64,000 nucleotides of DNA from Wohlfahrtiimonas larvae (lineage in GTDB: Bacteria > Pseudomonadota > Gammaproteobacteria > Cardiobacteriales > Wohlfahrtiimonadaceae): assembly GCF_039543665.1 (NCBI RefSeq), contig NZ_BAABKE010000003.1, positions 186,001 through 250,000 on the forward strand, in the 5' to 3' direction. Below, piece by piece: positions 18,782 through 28,134 of the stretch. The position numbers and the translations under genes were made by a program. Position 1 is the first letter of the stretch. The number at the start of each line of letters is the position of its first letter. The notes beneath the pieces were generated by a model. The model worked only from the letters and a program-made list of their open reading frames with translations, had not been told where the DNA came from and did not search any database.

Positions 18782-20404
18782 TTAATGTTTAATGATGTAC
18801 ATATCTTTACTGTAAAAGTTACCTAATGGATCCATTCCAGTATAGCCGCCAACATGAGGTTTCACTAAACGTGAATTCACGTAATAGTAAATTGGCAAAA
18901 TTGCACTATCTTGATCTAATATTTGTTCTGCTTTCTGATATGCTTTAACACGCTCTTCTACTGTTTTTGCAGTCACTGCGGACTTGATTACCTGATCAAA
19001 TGCTTCACTTTTATAATGAGCTGTGTTGTTACTACTTTTAGAAAGCATAATATTTAAAAAAGTCGTAGGTTCATTATAATCAGCACACCAACCTGCACGC
19101 GCAACTTGATACGTGCCTTGCTGACGATTATCTAAAAATGTTTTCCATTCTTGATTTTCCAATTGCATCTCTATACCAGCATTCTGTTTTAAAATAGAAG
19201 CTGCAGCAATCGCAACCTTTCGATGAGATTCTAATGTGTTATAAAGTAACTTAAATTTTAATGGTTTAGATTTATTATAACCTGCCTCTTCTAATAATTT
19301 AACAGCCATAGCATTGCGCTCTTTCTGAGTTAGCTTAAACCATTCTGGTTCAATAGCATCCATATCATTAATATATGGTGGCGTAAAACCATACGCAGGC
19401 ATTTGCCCTTGTGCCACTACTTTATTCGCAATAATATCTCTATCTAAAGCTAATTTTAGTGCTGTACGAACTCTTGGGTCATTAAAAGGTGGTTTTTGAT
19501 TATTTAATTCATAATAGTAGCTACATAAATATGGCGTAATACGAACATCATTAGGTAACTCTTTTTTCAATCGGGTAAATAACTCTACAGGGATCGTTTG
19601 CGTCATATCAATTTCACCTGAGCGATAACGATTAACTGCAGAGTTTTCAGAAGTAATGGGCAATAATGTGACTTCATTAATCACTGTTTGATCATTATCC
19701 CAATAATAAGGATTACGTTCTAAAACAATACGTTCATTCACAACCCAATCTTTTAAACGATATGCACCATTACCCACAAAATTTTTAGGATTTGTCCATT
19801 GATTACCGTATTTTTCTACCGTGGCTCGATGCACTGGTGCAAGGACGATATGCCCAACTAATTTATCTAAATATGGGATTGATTCAGTTAACGTCACTTC
19901 CAGTGTGTGGTCATCTAAAGCCTTAATCCCCAAAGTTTCCGGTGATTGCTTACCTGCCACAATATCATTCACATTTTCAATATGAGCATATTCCAAGTAA
20001 CTTGCATAAGGTGAAGCAGTATTCGGATCAACAATACGTTGCCATGAATAGACAAAGTCATGAGCAGTAACAGGATCACCATTAGACCATTTAGCATCTT
20101 TACGTAATGTAAAGCGCCAAACTTTACCATTATCATTTTCCCAAGATTCCGCAACACCTGGAATAGTTTCACCATTTAAATTAGCAATGGTTAAACCTTC
20201 AAATTGATCTCGTGCAATATTAGATTCTGGAACACCTTGCATTTTATGAGGATCCAATGATTGTGGTTCAGCTGCATTATTTTTAACAAGCTTCTGTACA
20301 GGATGCAGTTCAATCCCCACAGGAACAATTGCAGCCAGCGCTGTAGCACTGAAAACGAAACCTAAAGTGGTGGCAAGTAACGTTTGTTTGATCAATGGCT
20401 TCAT
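18782..20404 (-). CDS. oppA: Oligopeptide-binding protein OppA, first copy
   Basis: Periplasmic peptide-binding protein of 540 residues and first gene of the opp operon. The ATG at 20404 is chosen because GGAG lies 5 bases upstream; a GTG at 20410 overlaps that site. The signal peptide is MKPLIKQTLLATTLGFVFSATALA. Family motifs EPQSLDPHKMQGVPES and WCADYNEPTTFLN match the paralogue downstream. The promoter should lie in the AT-rich gap upstream, but no clear -35/-10 pair was found. Confidence 0.93.
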   Translation of the reverse strand: MKPLIKQTLLATTLGFVFSATALAAIVPVGIELHPVQKLVKNNAAEPQSLDPHKMQGVPESNIARDQFEGLTIANLNGETIPGVAESWENDNGKVWRFTLRKDAKWSNGDPVTAHDFVYSWQRIVDPNTASPYASYLEYAHIENVNDIVAGKQSPETLGIKALDDHTLEVTLTESIPYLDKLVGHIVLAPVHRATVEKYGNQWTNPKNFVGNGAYRLKDWVVNERIVLERNPYYWDNDQTVINEVTLLPITSENSAVNRYRSGEIDMTQTIPVELFTRLKKELPNDVRITPYLCSYYYELNNQKPPFNDPRVRTALKLALDRDIIANKVVAQGQMPAYGFTPPYINDMDAIEPEWFKLTQKERNAMAVKLLEEAGYNKSKPLKFKLLYNTLESHRKVAIAAASILKQNAGIEMQLENQEWKTFLDNRQQGTYQVARAGWCADYNEPTTFLNIMLSKSSNNTAHYKSEAFDQVIKSAVTAKTVEERVKAYQKAEQILDQDSAILPIYYYVNSRLVKPHVGGYTGMDPLGNFYSKDMYIIKH

Positions 20405-20575
20405 AATCACTCCATATTTATTTTTTATAAAAATAGTTTTGCACTTAATTAATCATGAAAAACCAATTAAATCAAACAAAATAATTTATTTAAGATATTG
20501 ACAATAAGAATAAAAACTCAATACATCTTAAAAAATGAAGCTGTTTTGTAGTTATTTTATTCAATATTTCCTTGA

Positions 20576-22342
20576 CTAAAAGTCATTAACATCCTCCATA
20601 ATAAAAAACATTGGCGCATCTTTATCTAAACGAATGCTCTGAATTAAAAATTTTTCTTTATCCAAATATTGAATGGCTTCTTCATTAGGGTTTTCCTTCA
20701 TCCATTGATAGACCGTTGCATATACAATTTTTTCTTTATCATAATTGCCATAACCTGAATCTTCATTATCATCTCTGTGCGCTAAGTTAAAATAATGAAT
20801 AGCTTGATCACGATCTAATGCGTTATTTTCTCCGATAATATAGGCATATACCAAAGCAATGCCTGCATTTTTATTGCCATTCTCTGCAGCTTTCATAAAG
20901 TATTTCAACGCCTCTTCTTGTTTTTGCTCTTTTTCATAACCAAGCGCTGTTCTATATTGAGCCTGAGAAATATTGAGATCCGCAATTTGTCTTAGGACAG
21001 TAACATCATCTTGAAAAACATAATAGCCCATTTTGTCCCACAACTCATAAGCAGCTTGCCCTTCTCCATTACGAATCAAGATTTGAAGCTTCTCGAGATA
21101 TTCTGCTACTTCTATCATTTCTTGATAAAATTTCTGAGCCTCTTCTAATCGATAACCATTGAATATAATTCTTCTGGCATATGGTGCATACTGAATAGGA
21201 TCAAGATTATTAAGTGCGTGATACTGATAAACATTCAATAAAGATTGGGCAAATTTAACGTCATGTATTTTTTGATCCATCACAATAGCTTGATCAATCC
21301 AATCTTTCACAATGGCCTCAGATAAATTCAGTTCTCTTTTCGATACAAATAAATATGAAACCAATTCAGAAAGCGCATATGAATGGCCTTCTTTAGCTAA
21401 CTTCTCCAGAATTTGATAATGGCGTTCATAATTTTGATAACGATAATATAAATTGGCTAATGCGATTTGCGCATCGACAGAGGATTGCTCATTAACAACA
21501 GATTCCAATAGAACCAAATCATTCTCTAACCCCGTATAACCATTCCCCACTTCTTTTTGTAAATATTCGATATGAAGATTATTTTTTAATATCTGATGTG
21601 TAAGCTCTAACGATTTATTCTTCACATCTTCATTCTTATGATAACTAAAAGATTGGATCAATGAGTACAACTCGATAATTTCATCATCGGTTAAATCTTT
21701 AGGCAATGAATAAACTAAAAATGCTTGTAAATTCTCATCTGATGAATCTAAATAAGCTTGAAGAACAGCATTAAATGGTTTCACTTTATTTTGAACCATA
21801 TGATTAATTTTATTTTGCGCTTCTATATTTTCACTAAAATATAAACGTAATATCAAATAAAGTGATAAATCATCTCTGATTGGCATCGTTTTCAATAATT
21901 CAATGAGCGGTTCAATCTCTTGAATAATGGACGGATCAGGCTTGATGGCTAAATCATCCGATGAATTGGCATACCAATAATTATTAGAAGCCCTAACAAT
22001 ATCATTTTGAATACAAGCCATACTCAAAAATTTGCCACTTTTTTTAATCAACTGATTAATGCCTTGATACGCTGCAACAATAACATCTGCATCCAATCCA
22101 TTATCCTGAATAATATTCGCATAAATGGATAATGCTTGATTCAAAGCATCCGCATTATTTGATTGCTTTGCATATTCATCTGCTTGTTTTAACCATCCTT
22201 TAGCTTCAAATATTCCATCATTAACCGTTGATAAGGCAGAATAATTAATCGGAACACATGAATCGTCATAATTTTGTGCCGTTGCTAGTGAAAATACAGA
22301 CAAAACTGCCACCAATGATGCCATTAAAATTTTATTTTTCAT
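20576..22342 (-). CDS. Secreted protein with C-terminal Sel1-like repeats
   Basis: A 588-residue exported protein of unknown function. The signal peptide is MKNKILMASLVAVLSVFSLATA. The middle is helical and TPR-like, for example ALANLYYRYQNYERHYQILEKLA. Sel1-type units lie near the C-terminus (EEALKYFMKAAENGNKNAG, RDQAIHYFNLAHR). The start has GGGAG upstream and overlaps the previous gene's end by 11 bases, so the two are translated together. Sel1/TPR arrays usually mediate protein contacts in the envelope. Confidence 0.7.
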   Translation of the reverse strand: MKNKILMASLVAVLSVFSLATAQNYDDSCVPINYSALSTVNDGIFEAKGWLKQADEYAKQSNNADALNQALSIYANIIQDNGLDADVIVAAYQGINQLIKKSGKFLSMACIQNDIVRASNNYWYANSSDDLAIKPDPSIIQEIEPLIELLKTMPIRDDLSLYLILRLYFSENIEAQNKINHMVQNKVKPFNAVLQAYLDSSDENLQAFLVYSLPKDLTDDEIIELYSLIQSFSYHKNEDVKNKSLELTHQILKNNLHIEYLQKEVGNGYTGLENDLVLLESVVNEQSSVDAQIALANLYYRYQNYERHYQILEKLAKEGHSYALSELVSYLFVSKRELNLSEAIVKDWIDQAIVMDQKIHDVKFAQSLLNVYQYHALNNLDPIQYAPYARRIIFNGYRLEEAQKFYQEMIEVAEYLEKLQILIRNGEGQAAYELWDKMGYYVFQDDVTVLRQIADLNISQAQYRTALGYEKEQKQEEALKYFMKAAENGNKNAGIALVYAYIIGENNALDRDQAIHYFNLAHRDDNEDSGYGNYDKEKIVYATVYQWMKENPNEEAIQYLDKEKFLIQSIRLDKDAPMFFIMEDVNDF

Positions 22343-23213
22343 TCTGTACTCCCAAAATTTCTTGCACCTTATCGCAACTTATCTGTATATTTTCCCAACA
22401 AGCTTTACGCAAATAACCTAAAGCTTTCTTTTGATCATTAAGATCATTACTTTGTGCATAAACTAATCCCATACTATAGATAGAATCAGGGAAATATATA
22501 CTAATGACTGGTCGTAATAGATCCTTGGCTTTCTCAATATCTTTAGGTACACCCAGCCCCAATGTATACATCTGTGCAAGTTTAGATGATGCTTGTCCAA
22601 AACCTGGATTTTTATCAGTAATTCGTTTAAACCAGTTCAATGCTTGAGCATTACCATCATCTGTCCCTAAAGAAAGATAATAATCCCCCAAATAATAATA
22701 AGCATAAGTATTGTTTTGTTCAGCAGATAATGCTAAATATTTCAAACCTTTATCAATATTTTTCACAACACCATGTTGACCTTTAAGATAAAAATCCCCT
22801 AAAAATGCTTGTGCTTGATCATTATTTTGTTCAACCGCTGCATTTAATAACTGCAAACCTTTTTGATTATCTTTTTCTGTATCTTCATAAAAATATAGCC
22901 ACGCAGTTTCCACTTGTGCAGGTGCATAATTTTGTGCGGCAGCTTTTCTAAAAAATTCGTTAGAAAGATCATATTCATCATAACTTGCATTTTTTGCCCA
23001 CAGATATTGAGCTTCGGGATCATTTTGTAATGCAGCCTTTTTCCACCAAATCTTGGCATTCTGTTTATCTTCAGCTTCAAAATAAATATTCCCAATTTGA
23101 ACCTGAGTTTTAATATCGCCATCGATCCCTTTTTGGTATAACTCATCACTAATATTCTGCGCAATAGTAAAATTCATTAACATAATCCCTATTGCAATCA
23201 TTTTTTTATACAT
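22332..23213 (-). CDS. Secreted Sel1-repeat protein
   Basis: A 293-residue protein with an N-terminal signal (MYKKMIAIGIMLMNFTIA) followed by Sel1 repeats along its length, for example NAKIWWKKAALQNDPEAQYL, NKGLQLLNAAVEQ-like, and KGLKYLALSAEQNNTYAYYY. The repeats form an alpha-helical scaffold for protein contacts. It overlaps the next gene by 11 bases. Function is unknown; a role in envelope assembly or stress is typical of the class but unproven here. Confidence 0.8.
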   Translation of the reverse strand: MYKKMIAIGIMLMNFTIAQNISDELYQKGIDGDIKTQVQIGNIYFEAEDKQNAKIWWKKAALQNDPEAQYLWAKNASYDEYDLSNEFFRKAAAQNYAPAQVETAWLYFYEDTEKDNQKGLQLLNAAVEQNNDQAQAFLGDFYLKGQHGVVKNIDKGLKYLALSAEQNNTYAYYYLGDYYLSLGTDDGNAQALNWFKRITDKNPGFGQASSKLAQMYTLGLGVPKDIEKAKDLLRPVISIYFPDSIYSMGLVYAQSNDLNDQKKALGYLRKACWENIQISCDKVQEILGVQNEK

Positions 23214-23309
23214 AACACTCTCTTTATAATTTTAATATCCAACCCATTGCTCACATACTATTGTATTAATTGATATTTTGATGGATTTTGTTATATTTTT
23301 GGATCTTAA

Positions 23310-23462
23310 TCATAATCGAGGATAATTCTGACACAGAATAAGCACAAAAGAGTTAATTCTCATAATAACCAAAATACCCCATTTAAAATGTTGATATATC
23401 ATTTCAGTAATAATTGTTGCTAGCCAAACATTTAAACCTACTGAAAATAACATAGCAATCAT
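23310..23462 (-). CDS. Possible small membrane ORF, 50 codons
   Basis: A short frame (MIAMLFSVGLNVWLATII...) with one hydrophobic segment lies in the 278-base gap between the DODA gene and the Sel1 gene. The sequence looks like a membrane-protein segment and could be a remnant. No ribosome site was seen, and chance frames are common in DNA this AT-rich. Confidence 0.2.
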   Translation of the reverse strand: MIAMLFSVGLNVWLATIITEMIYQHFKWGILVIMRINSFVLILCQNYPRL

Positions 23463-23491
23463 CCAAGAAAACAATGCTTAAATCGCATAAT

Positions 23492-24271
23492 TTAAATATT
23501 TATGCCCCAAATATAACTTGTCATTGTGAGCGTTTCTAACGCGACATCTTGATTCATAATGATTAACTCATCACTCTCATCTGTTGCACCGATCGCTGAT
23601 AAAAATGGATAAAAATGATCTGGCGTTGGTGCTGCTAATTTAAAATCAGGATGCGTTGTTTCCAATGCAAGCAATCCTGCAATATCACGCGCTTTGGTTA
23701 ATTTAGCAACATCATGATCAAAATTTTTCGCCCAAGGTATCACTTGTGGTTGCATAATTCGTCGTAAGTTATGCACAATATTTCCAGAAGCTACAATGAG
23801 GATATTTTTATCCCGTAATCGCTTCAACTTCTGCCCTATTTCATAATGATATTGGCTCGATTCATTACGATTAATACTCACTTGTAAAACAGGAATATTC
23901 GCATCAGGAAAGAGATGAGAAAGCACACCATAATTACCATGATCATAACCCCAATCATGATTCAATTTACCCATTTTATCTAATGATTCTAATGTTAAAT
24001 CACGGATTGGCGCTGCATTAATAGCGGGATAAATATATTCATATATTTCTGCAGGAAAGCCATACATATCATAGATCATTTTAGGTGCAGGCTCTTCTGT
24101 CACAAAGGTACCATCGGTGTACCAATGAGCAGATAACATCACAATGCCATCCACTTTACCGATCTTCTCGCCCAAAGCACGCCAGCTTTCCGTCCATTTA
24201 TTTTTCTCAATAATATTCATTGGGCTGCCATGACCAATGAATAAAACTGGAGTTCTTATTTGCTGTGCCAT
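23492..24271 (-). CDS. ygiD: DODA-type extradiol aromatic ring-opening dioxygenase (YgiD-like)
   Basis: Zinc-dependent LigB-family enzyme of 259 residues, resembling E. coli YgiD (4,5-DOPA extradiol dioxygenase). The N-terminal PVLFIGHGSPMN holds metal-ligand His14. MLSAHWYT and the stretch HDWGYDHGNYGVLSHLFP supply further His residues. The start at 24271 is chosen for GGAGG 5 bases upstream. The physiological substrate is not known from sequence, and no aromatic-degradation genes are nearby. Confidence 0.9.
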   Translation of the reverse strand: MAQQIRTPVLFIGHGSPMNIIEKNKWTESWRALGEKIGKVDGIVMLSAHWYTDGTFVTEEPAPKMIYDMYGFPAEIYEYIYPAINAAPIRDLTLESLDKMGKLNHDWGYDHGNYGVLSHLFPDANIPVLQVSINRNESSQYHYEIGQKLKRLRDKNILIVASGNIVHNLRRIMQPQVIPWAKNFDHDVAKLTKARDIAGLLALETTHPDFKLAAPTPDHFYPFLSAIGATDESDELIIMNQDVALETLTMTSYIWGINI

Positions 24272-24371
24272 CTGTACCTCCATCAATCAATAATATATTG
24301 CTTAAGGATAACCGAACTATATACAAAAAATCAGTATCTAATTTCAAAGCACAGACAAAAAATATAAAATT

Positions 24372-24701
24372 TTATAATTGTTTTAACATTTCAATCATTT
24401 GAATATTGAGCTGATGATTATTAACACACATTGTACGTAAATTTTCAGCGTCTTCTTTTTTAAACCGTTTACCGCCTTCTAATGCGCTATCTAATTGATC
24501 ACCTACTAATAATAGTTGTTGAATCATTTGATCTAAACTACCATCTGTATTTTTTGCTTTCACAATATTAAGCGCTTCATGATATGACTGCTGATATGTG
24601 TAACACTCTTGCGGCGTTGAATCGGTACTGAATTGAAAATAAGCATAATATAATCCGCCTAATACCACTAATATGCCAATAATCACTTTAATTAATTTCA
24701 T
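24372..24701 (-). CDS. Small membrane-anchored protein of unknown function
   Basis: A 109-residue protein with one N-terminal hydrophobic segment (LIKVIIGILVVLGGLYYAYF) and a helical, probably periplasmic remainder with two cysteines. The second of two close ATGs is preferred because AAGGA sits 6 bases upstream of it. It resembles no family I recognise. It stands alone between pepT and the DODA gene. Confidence 0.6.
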   Translation of the reverse strand: MKLIKVIIGILVVLGGLYYAYFQFSTDSTPQECYTYQQSYHEALNIVKAKNTDGSLDQMIQQLLLVGDQLDSALEGGKRFKKEDAENLRTMCVNNHQLNIQMIEMLKQL

Positions 24702-24832
24702 ATGCATCCTTATTAATTATATTTAATATATAAAGTAAAATTTATGCATGCATTCTACCAAAATTAATTAATAATAATAAAATTACGATATATTTTTTGA
24801 TTTATTACACATAATCATTCATATTATTGATG

Positions 24833-24860
24833 TCAAAATAAAACCCAATACAATATTGGG
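24833..24860 (-). terminator. Terminator after pepT
   Basis: CCCAATA (24844-24850) pairs with TATTGGG (24854-24860) around three bases, and TTTTATTTT follows on the minus strand. It begins 32 bases after the pepT stop. Confidence 0.88.
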
Positions 24861-24892
24861 CTTTATAATCAAACTAAATATAAATTGAAGAG

Positions 24893-26131
24893 CTATTTTT
24901 GATGTTTACCTGCTAATTCACATATTTTTACCGTCACGTTAAAGCTCTTCTCAAATGCTGAAATTGGTAAAAACTCAAAGCGAGAATGGAAGTTTAAAGC
25001 ACCTGTGAAGTAATTTGGTGTGAAAATTCCACGCGTTGATAATGCAGAACCATCAGTACCGCCACGCATAGGAATCACATTTGGCTCAATGGATAATTCA
25101 GCAAATGATGCAAACAATAGATCCAACGCAGTGCGATCCTCACCCAATGAATCAGCAATATTGCTGTAAACATCTGTTATTTTATAACTGATTTTTGCAC
25201 GAGGATGACGCGCTTGAATCAATGCGACAGCTTCGCCAATGTATTTCTTACGCGCTTCATAGCTTTGTTTATCAAAATCACGAATATTGATTCTCATCGT
25301 TGCGTCATTTTGAGTACCATTGATCGCATTGATCCAGAAATATCCCTCACGGCCTTCTGTGTGCTCTGGCGCATCTAAGCGATCAAAGCAGCCCATCAAA
25401 TCCTGTGCAACACGTAATGGGTTCACCAATACATTTTTAGCTGACATTGGATGCGCTGTTACGCCTTCGATTTTGATCTCAACAGTTGCTGCATTGAATG
25501 TTTCATAAACCACTTCACCTTCTGCACAGCAATCGATTGTGTAAGCAAAATCAACTTTAAAGCGATCCAAATCCATCACTTTTGCGCCACGTAAACCAAT
25601 CTCTTCATCAGGTACAAATGCAACATAGATGTCGCCACAAGCGATTTCATTAGATTGCAATTTATCCATCAATTCCATCACACATGTTACAGCTGCTTTA
25701 TTATCCGCGCCTAACACGCTTGTGCCATCGCTGAAGATGATGTCCTCATTGATATAAGGCTCAGCTTCAGGATGTTCACTCTGCTTAAACCATATATCAG
25801 CATCTTTATTCAAGCATAAATCTTTGCCTTCATACTTCAGTACTTGCGGGTAAACATTTGGTGATAAACCAACATCTACCGTATCTACGTGCGTAATGAA
25901 ACCAATCGTTGGTGCATTTGGCATTGTGCCTTTACGAAACGCTGTTAAAACACCATGTTCATCAATATGAATGTCAGCTAAGCCATAACCTTTTAATTCT
26001 TCAGCCAATAATTTCACCATATTCCATTGGCTTGGCGTTGATGGCACTGTTGGTGAAGCAGCACAGCTTTGGCTTTCTACTGCTAAATATCTAAAGAATC
26101 TTGTTGTGAGTTGTTGACCTAAAGTGGACAC
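24893..26131 (-). CDS. pepT: Peptidase T (tripeptidase)
   Basis: Dizinc aminopeptidase of the M20B family that removes the N-terminal residue from tripeptides, 412 residues. Metal and catalytic residues are visible: HVDT (His81, Asp83), GADNKAA (Asp143) and PDEEIGLRG (Glu176-Glu177). It starts at a GTG with AGGAGG 6 bases upstream. It lies 15 bases downstream of the AbgT transporter, so the two are probably one operon that imports and hydrolyses peptide-like substrates. Confidence 0.96.
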   Translation of the reverse strand: MSTLGQQLTTRFFRYLAVESQSCAASPTVPSTPSQWNMVKLLAEELKGYGLADIHIDEHGVLTAFRKGTMPNAPTIGFITHVDTVDVGLSPNVYPQVLKYEGKDLCLNKDADIWFKQSEHPEAEPYINEDIIFSDGTSVLGADNKAAVTCVMELMDKLQSNEIACGDIYVAFVPDEEIGLRGAKVMDLDRFKVDFAYTIDCCAEGEVVYETFNAATVEIKIEGVTAHPMSAKNVLVNPLRVAQDLMGCFDRLDAPEHTEGREGYFWINAINGTQNDATMRINIRDFDKQSYEARKKYIGEAVALIQARHPRAKISYKITDVYSNIADSLGEDRTALDLLFASFAELSIEPNVIPMRGGTDGSALSTRGIFTPNYFTGALNFHSRFEFLPISAFEKSFNVTVKICELAGKHQK

Positions 26132-26146
26132 GTCAAACCTCCTAAT

Positions 26147-27730
26147 TTACGGCGCGACAGAATTAATGACAGGAATTGTATATGTACTTTCAAATCCTAA
26201 TGGAATGTTTAACCACCAGAAAATGTATAACGTTGCCGTCAATACAATGAACAAACCTACGGTATATGGCAACATCATTGAGCACAATGTACCCACGCCC
26301 GTTTTACTGTAATAACGGCAGCAGTACATGATGATTAATGGGTAGAATGGGAACATTGGCGTACTGACGTTCACCGCTGAATCACTGATTCTAAATGCTG
26401 CCTGTGTTAATTCTGGAGAAATACCGACAGCCATCAACATTGGTACCAAAACTGGTGCCATGATCGCCCATTTAGAAGTTGCTGATGTGATTAAAATATT
26501 CACCAAGCCAACCAATACAATCACTAAGAAAACTGTCATTTCTGATGGGATTTTTAAGGTTGTTAATGCGTCCGCACCTGCCAATGCGATCAACTTACCA
26601 ATATTAGAATGATCAAATGAATATAAGAATTGCGCAGCAAAGAATGCAAATACAATGAAAGGAATCAATGATTTTGTGATCTCTTCCATCGCGCCAATCA
26701 CATCTTTAGAGGATTTGAATGAACCTGTAATGTAACCGTAGATCATCCCTGGAATTGCAAAGAACATGAAGATCAATGGTACGATCATTTTCATGATTCC
26801 CGCTTGCGAGCTTGTCATACTGCCATCTGGCGCGCGTAATGGTGAGCTTTCAGGAATTAACAATACAACCAATAAACCAATCAAAGCTAAAACAGATAAG
26901 CCAGCCCATTTAAAACCTGTGTTTTCAACTGGCTGAATCACTGATAATTCATTCGCTTCATCATCTGATAATTGTTGATCCACAGGGCAATTTTTATTCA
27001 ACCAAGGCTCAACGATTTTTTCTGTCACATACCAGCACATTACAATCACACCAATTGTGCTACCTAAGCTTAAGAAGTAGTTACACAATACGTTCACGAC
27101 ATAACTTGGATCCATGATGTGCGCGGCTTTTTGTGTAAAGCCTTGCATGATCGGATCAATTTTTGATGGTGTGAAGCTCGCACTGAAGCCACCTGCTAAA
27201 CCTGCAAATGCTGTTGAAACACCAGCTAAAGGATGACGGCCCATTGCATAGAACATCAAAGCAGCAACTGGCATCAAAATCACATAAGCAGAATCCGATA
27301 CTAAATGTGCGATGATGGAAACCAAAACAACGGTTGGTGTTAAAAATTTAGGAGAAATTAAGCCCAATAATTTCTTCAAAGCAGTTTTAACAAAGCCACT
27401 TTTTTCAGCAATCCCAATACCAAATGTTGCAACAATTGTGATGCCTAATGGTGGGAAACTCATGAAGTTATTCACAGATGAAATAATAAACATCACAATT
27501 TCATTGTAATTAAACATATTAACGATTTCGATTTTCTTCGGTACTTCGCCTGCAATTTGTGCAGGTAAGAAATAATTGAAATCAACAAATGATAATAAAA
27601 ATGATAGCACCCAACAGATCATGAGTGCATAAACAAAAAGCATTGTCACACTTGGCATTGTATTGCCAAAACGTTCAACAGCATTTAAAAAGCCTTTTTT
27701 CTTCTGTGGCTCAGCTGAGGTTGTTGCCAT
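26147..27730 (-). CDS. abgT: AbgT-family transporter
   Basis: Inner-membrane carrier of 527 residues. The family includes E. coli AbgT (p-aminobenzoyl-glutamate uptake) and MtrF-type drug exporters. It has about 11-13 hydrophobic segments and family-like stretches FTPSKIDPIMQGFTQ and SATSKWAIMAPVLVPML. The ATG at 27730 has AAGGA 5 bases upstream; the longer frame has none. Pairing with pepT favours import of a glutamyl or peptide-like compound, but the direction of transport is not certain. Confidence 0.92.
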   Translation of the reverse strand: MATTSAEPQKKKGFLNAVERFGNTMPSVTMLFVYALMICWVLSFLLSFVDFNYFLPAQIAGEVPKKIEIVNMFNYNEIVMFIISSVNNFMSFPPLGITIVATFGIGIAEKSGFVKTALKKLLGLISPKFLTPTVVLVSIIAHLVSDSAYVILMPVAALMFYAMGRHPLAGVSTAFAGLAGGFSASFTPSKIDPIMQGFTQKAAHIMDPSYVVNVLCNYFLSLGSTIGVIVMCWYVTEKIVEPWLNKNCPVDQQLSDDEANELSVIQPVENTGFKWAGLSVLALIGLLVVLLIPESSPLRAPDGSMTSSQAGIMKMIVPLIFMFFAIPGMIYGYITGSFKSSKDVIGAMEEITKSLIPFIVFAFFAAQFLYSFDHSNIGKLIALAGADALTTLKIPSEMTVFLVIVLVGLVNILITSATSKWAIMAPVLVPMLMAVGISPELTQAAFRISDSAVNVSTPMFPFYPLIIMYCCRYYSKTGVGTLCSMMLPYTVGLFIVLTATLYIFWWLNIPLGFESTYTIPVINSVAP

Positions 27731-27829
27731 ATAAATCCTTACATAAAAAAATAACAAAACACTTACAAACTGCAAGGACGATAATATATCTTAGCCAGCA
27801 AAGCAAAATATTTTTACATCAAAATGAAC

Positions 27830-27858
27830 AAAAAAAAGTGAGCCACGAACAGCTCACC
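27830..27858 (-). terminator. Strong terminator between the SDR gene and abgT
   Basis: GTGAGC (27838-27843) pairs with GCTCAC (27852-27857) around 8 bases, and about nine T residues follow on the minus strand. It lies 275 bases past the SDR stop and 100 bases before abgT, so it ends either a long 3' tail, a small RNA, or an abgT leader. Confidence 0.8.
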
Positions 27859-28045
27859 TTTTAATAAAAACAAATATTTATAACATATTATAAATAAGTT
27901 AATTAATAATATTTAAATATTGTTTACCATAACAATATGTATCCAAAAAGCTAAAAAACTACTCTACGCTTAATATCTCTATCTATTTTCATACTCTCTC
28001 TCCACTCTATTATTAATGATCAAATACATTATTCTTATTCGATGG

Positions 28046-28070
28046 TTATCAATTATTTACTAATTGATAA
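28046..28070. repeat. 9-base perfect inverted repeat
   Basis: TTATCAATT at 28046-28054 and AATTGATAA at 28062-28070 lie around 7 bases, 65 bases past the SDR stop. It could be an operator or an RNA hairpin. In DNA this AT-rich it may be chance. Confidence 0.3.
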
Positions 28071-28134
28071 ATAAAATATAACAAAATAGATAGATGGCTA
28101 ATATTTAAATATAAAATGATCAGACTAAATATTA

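Larger units (their letters stand above)
27731..28134. other. 404-base gap between abgT and the SDR gene
   Basis: Very AT-rich. It contains a strong minus-strand terminator (27830-27858) and a 9-base inverted repeat (28046-28070). The promoter for abgT-pepT should lie in the last 100 bases. No coding frame or known RNA was recognised. Confidence 0.6.

Noticed and set aside
27861..28134. AT-rich gap as a replication origin or phage attachment site
   Set aside because: No DnaA-box array, tRNA, integrase or direct repeats were seen.
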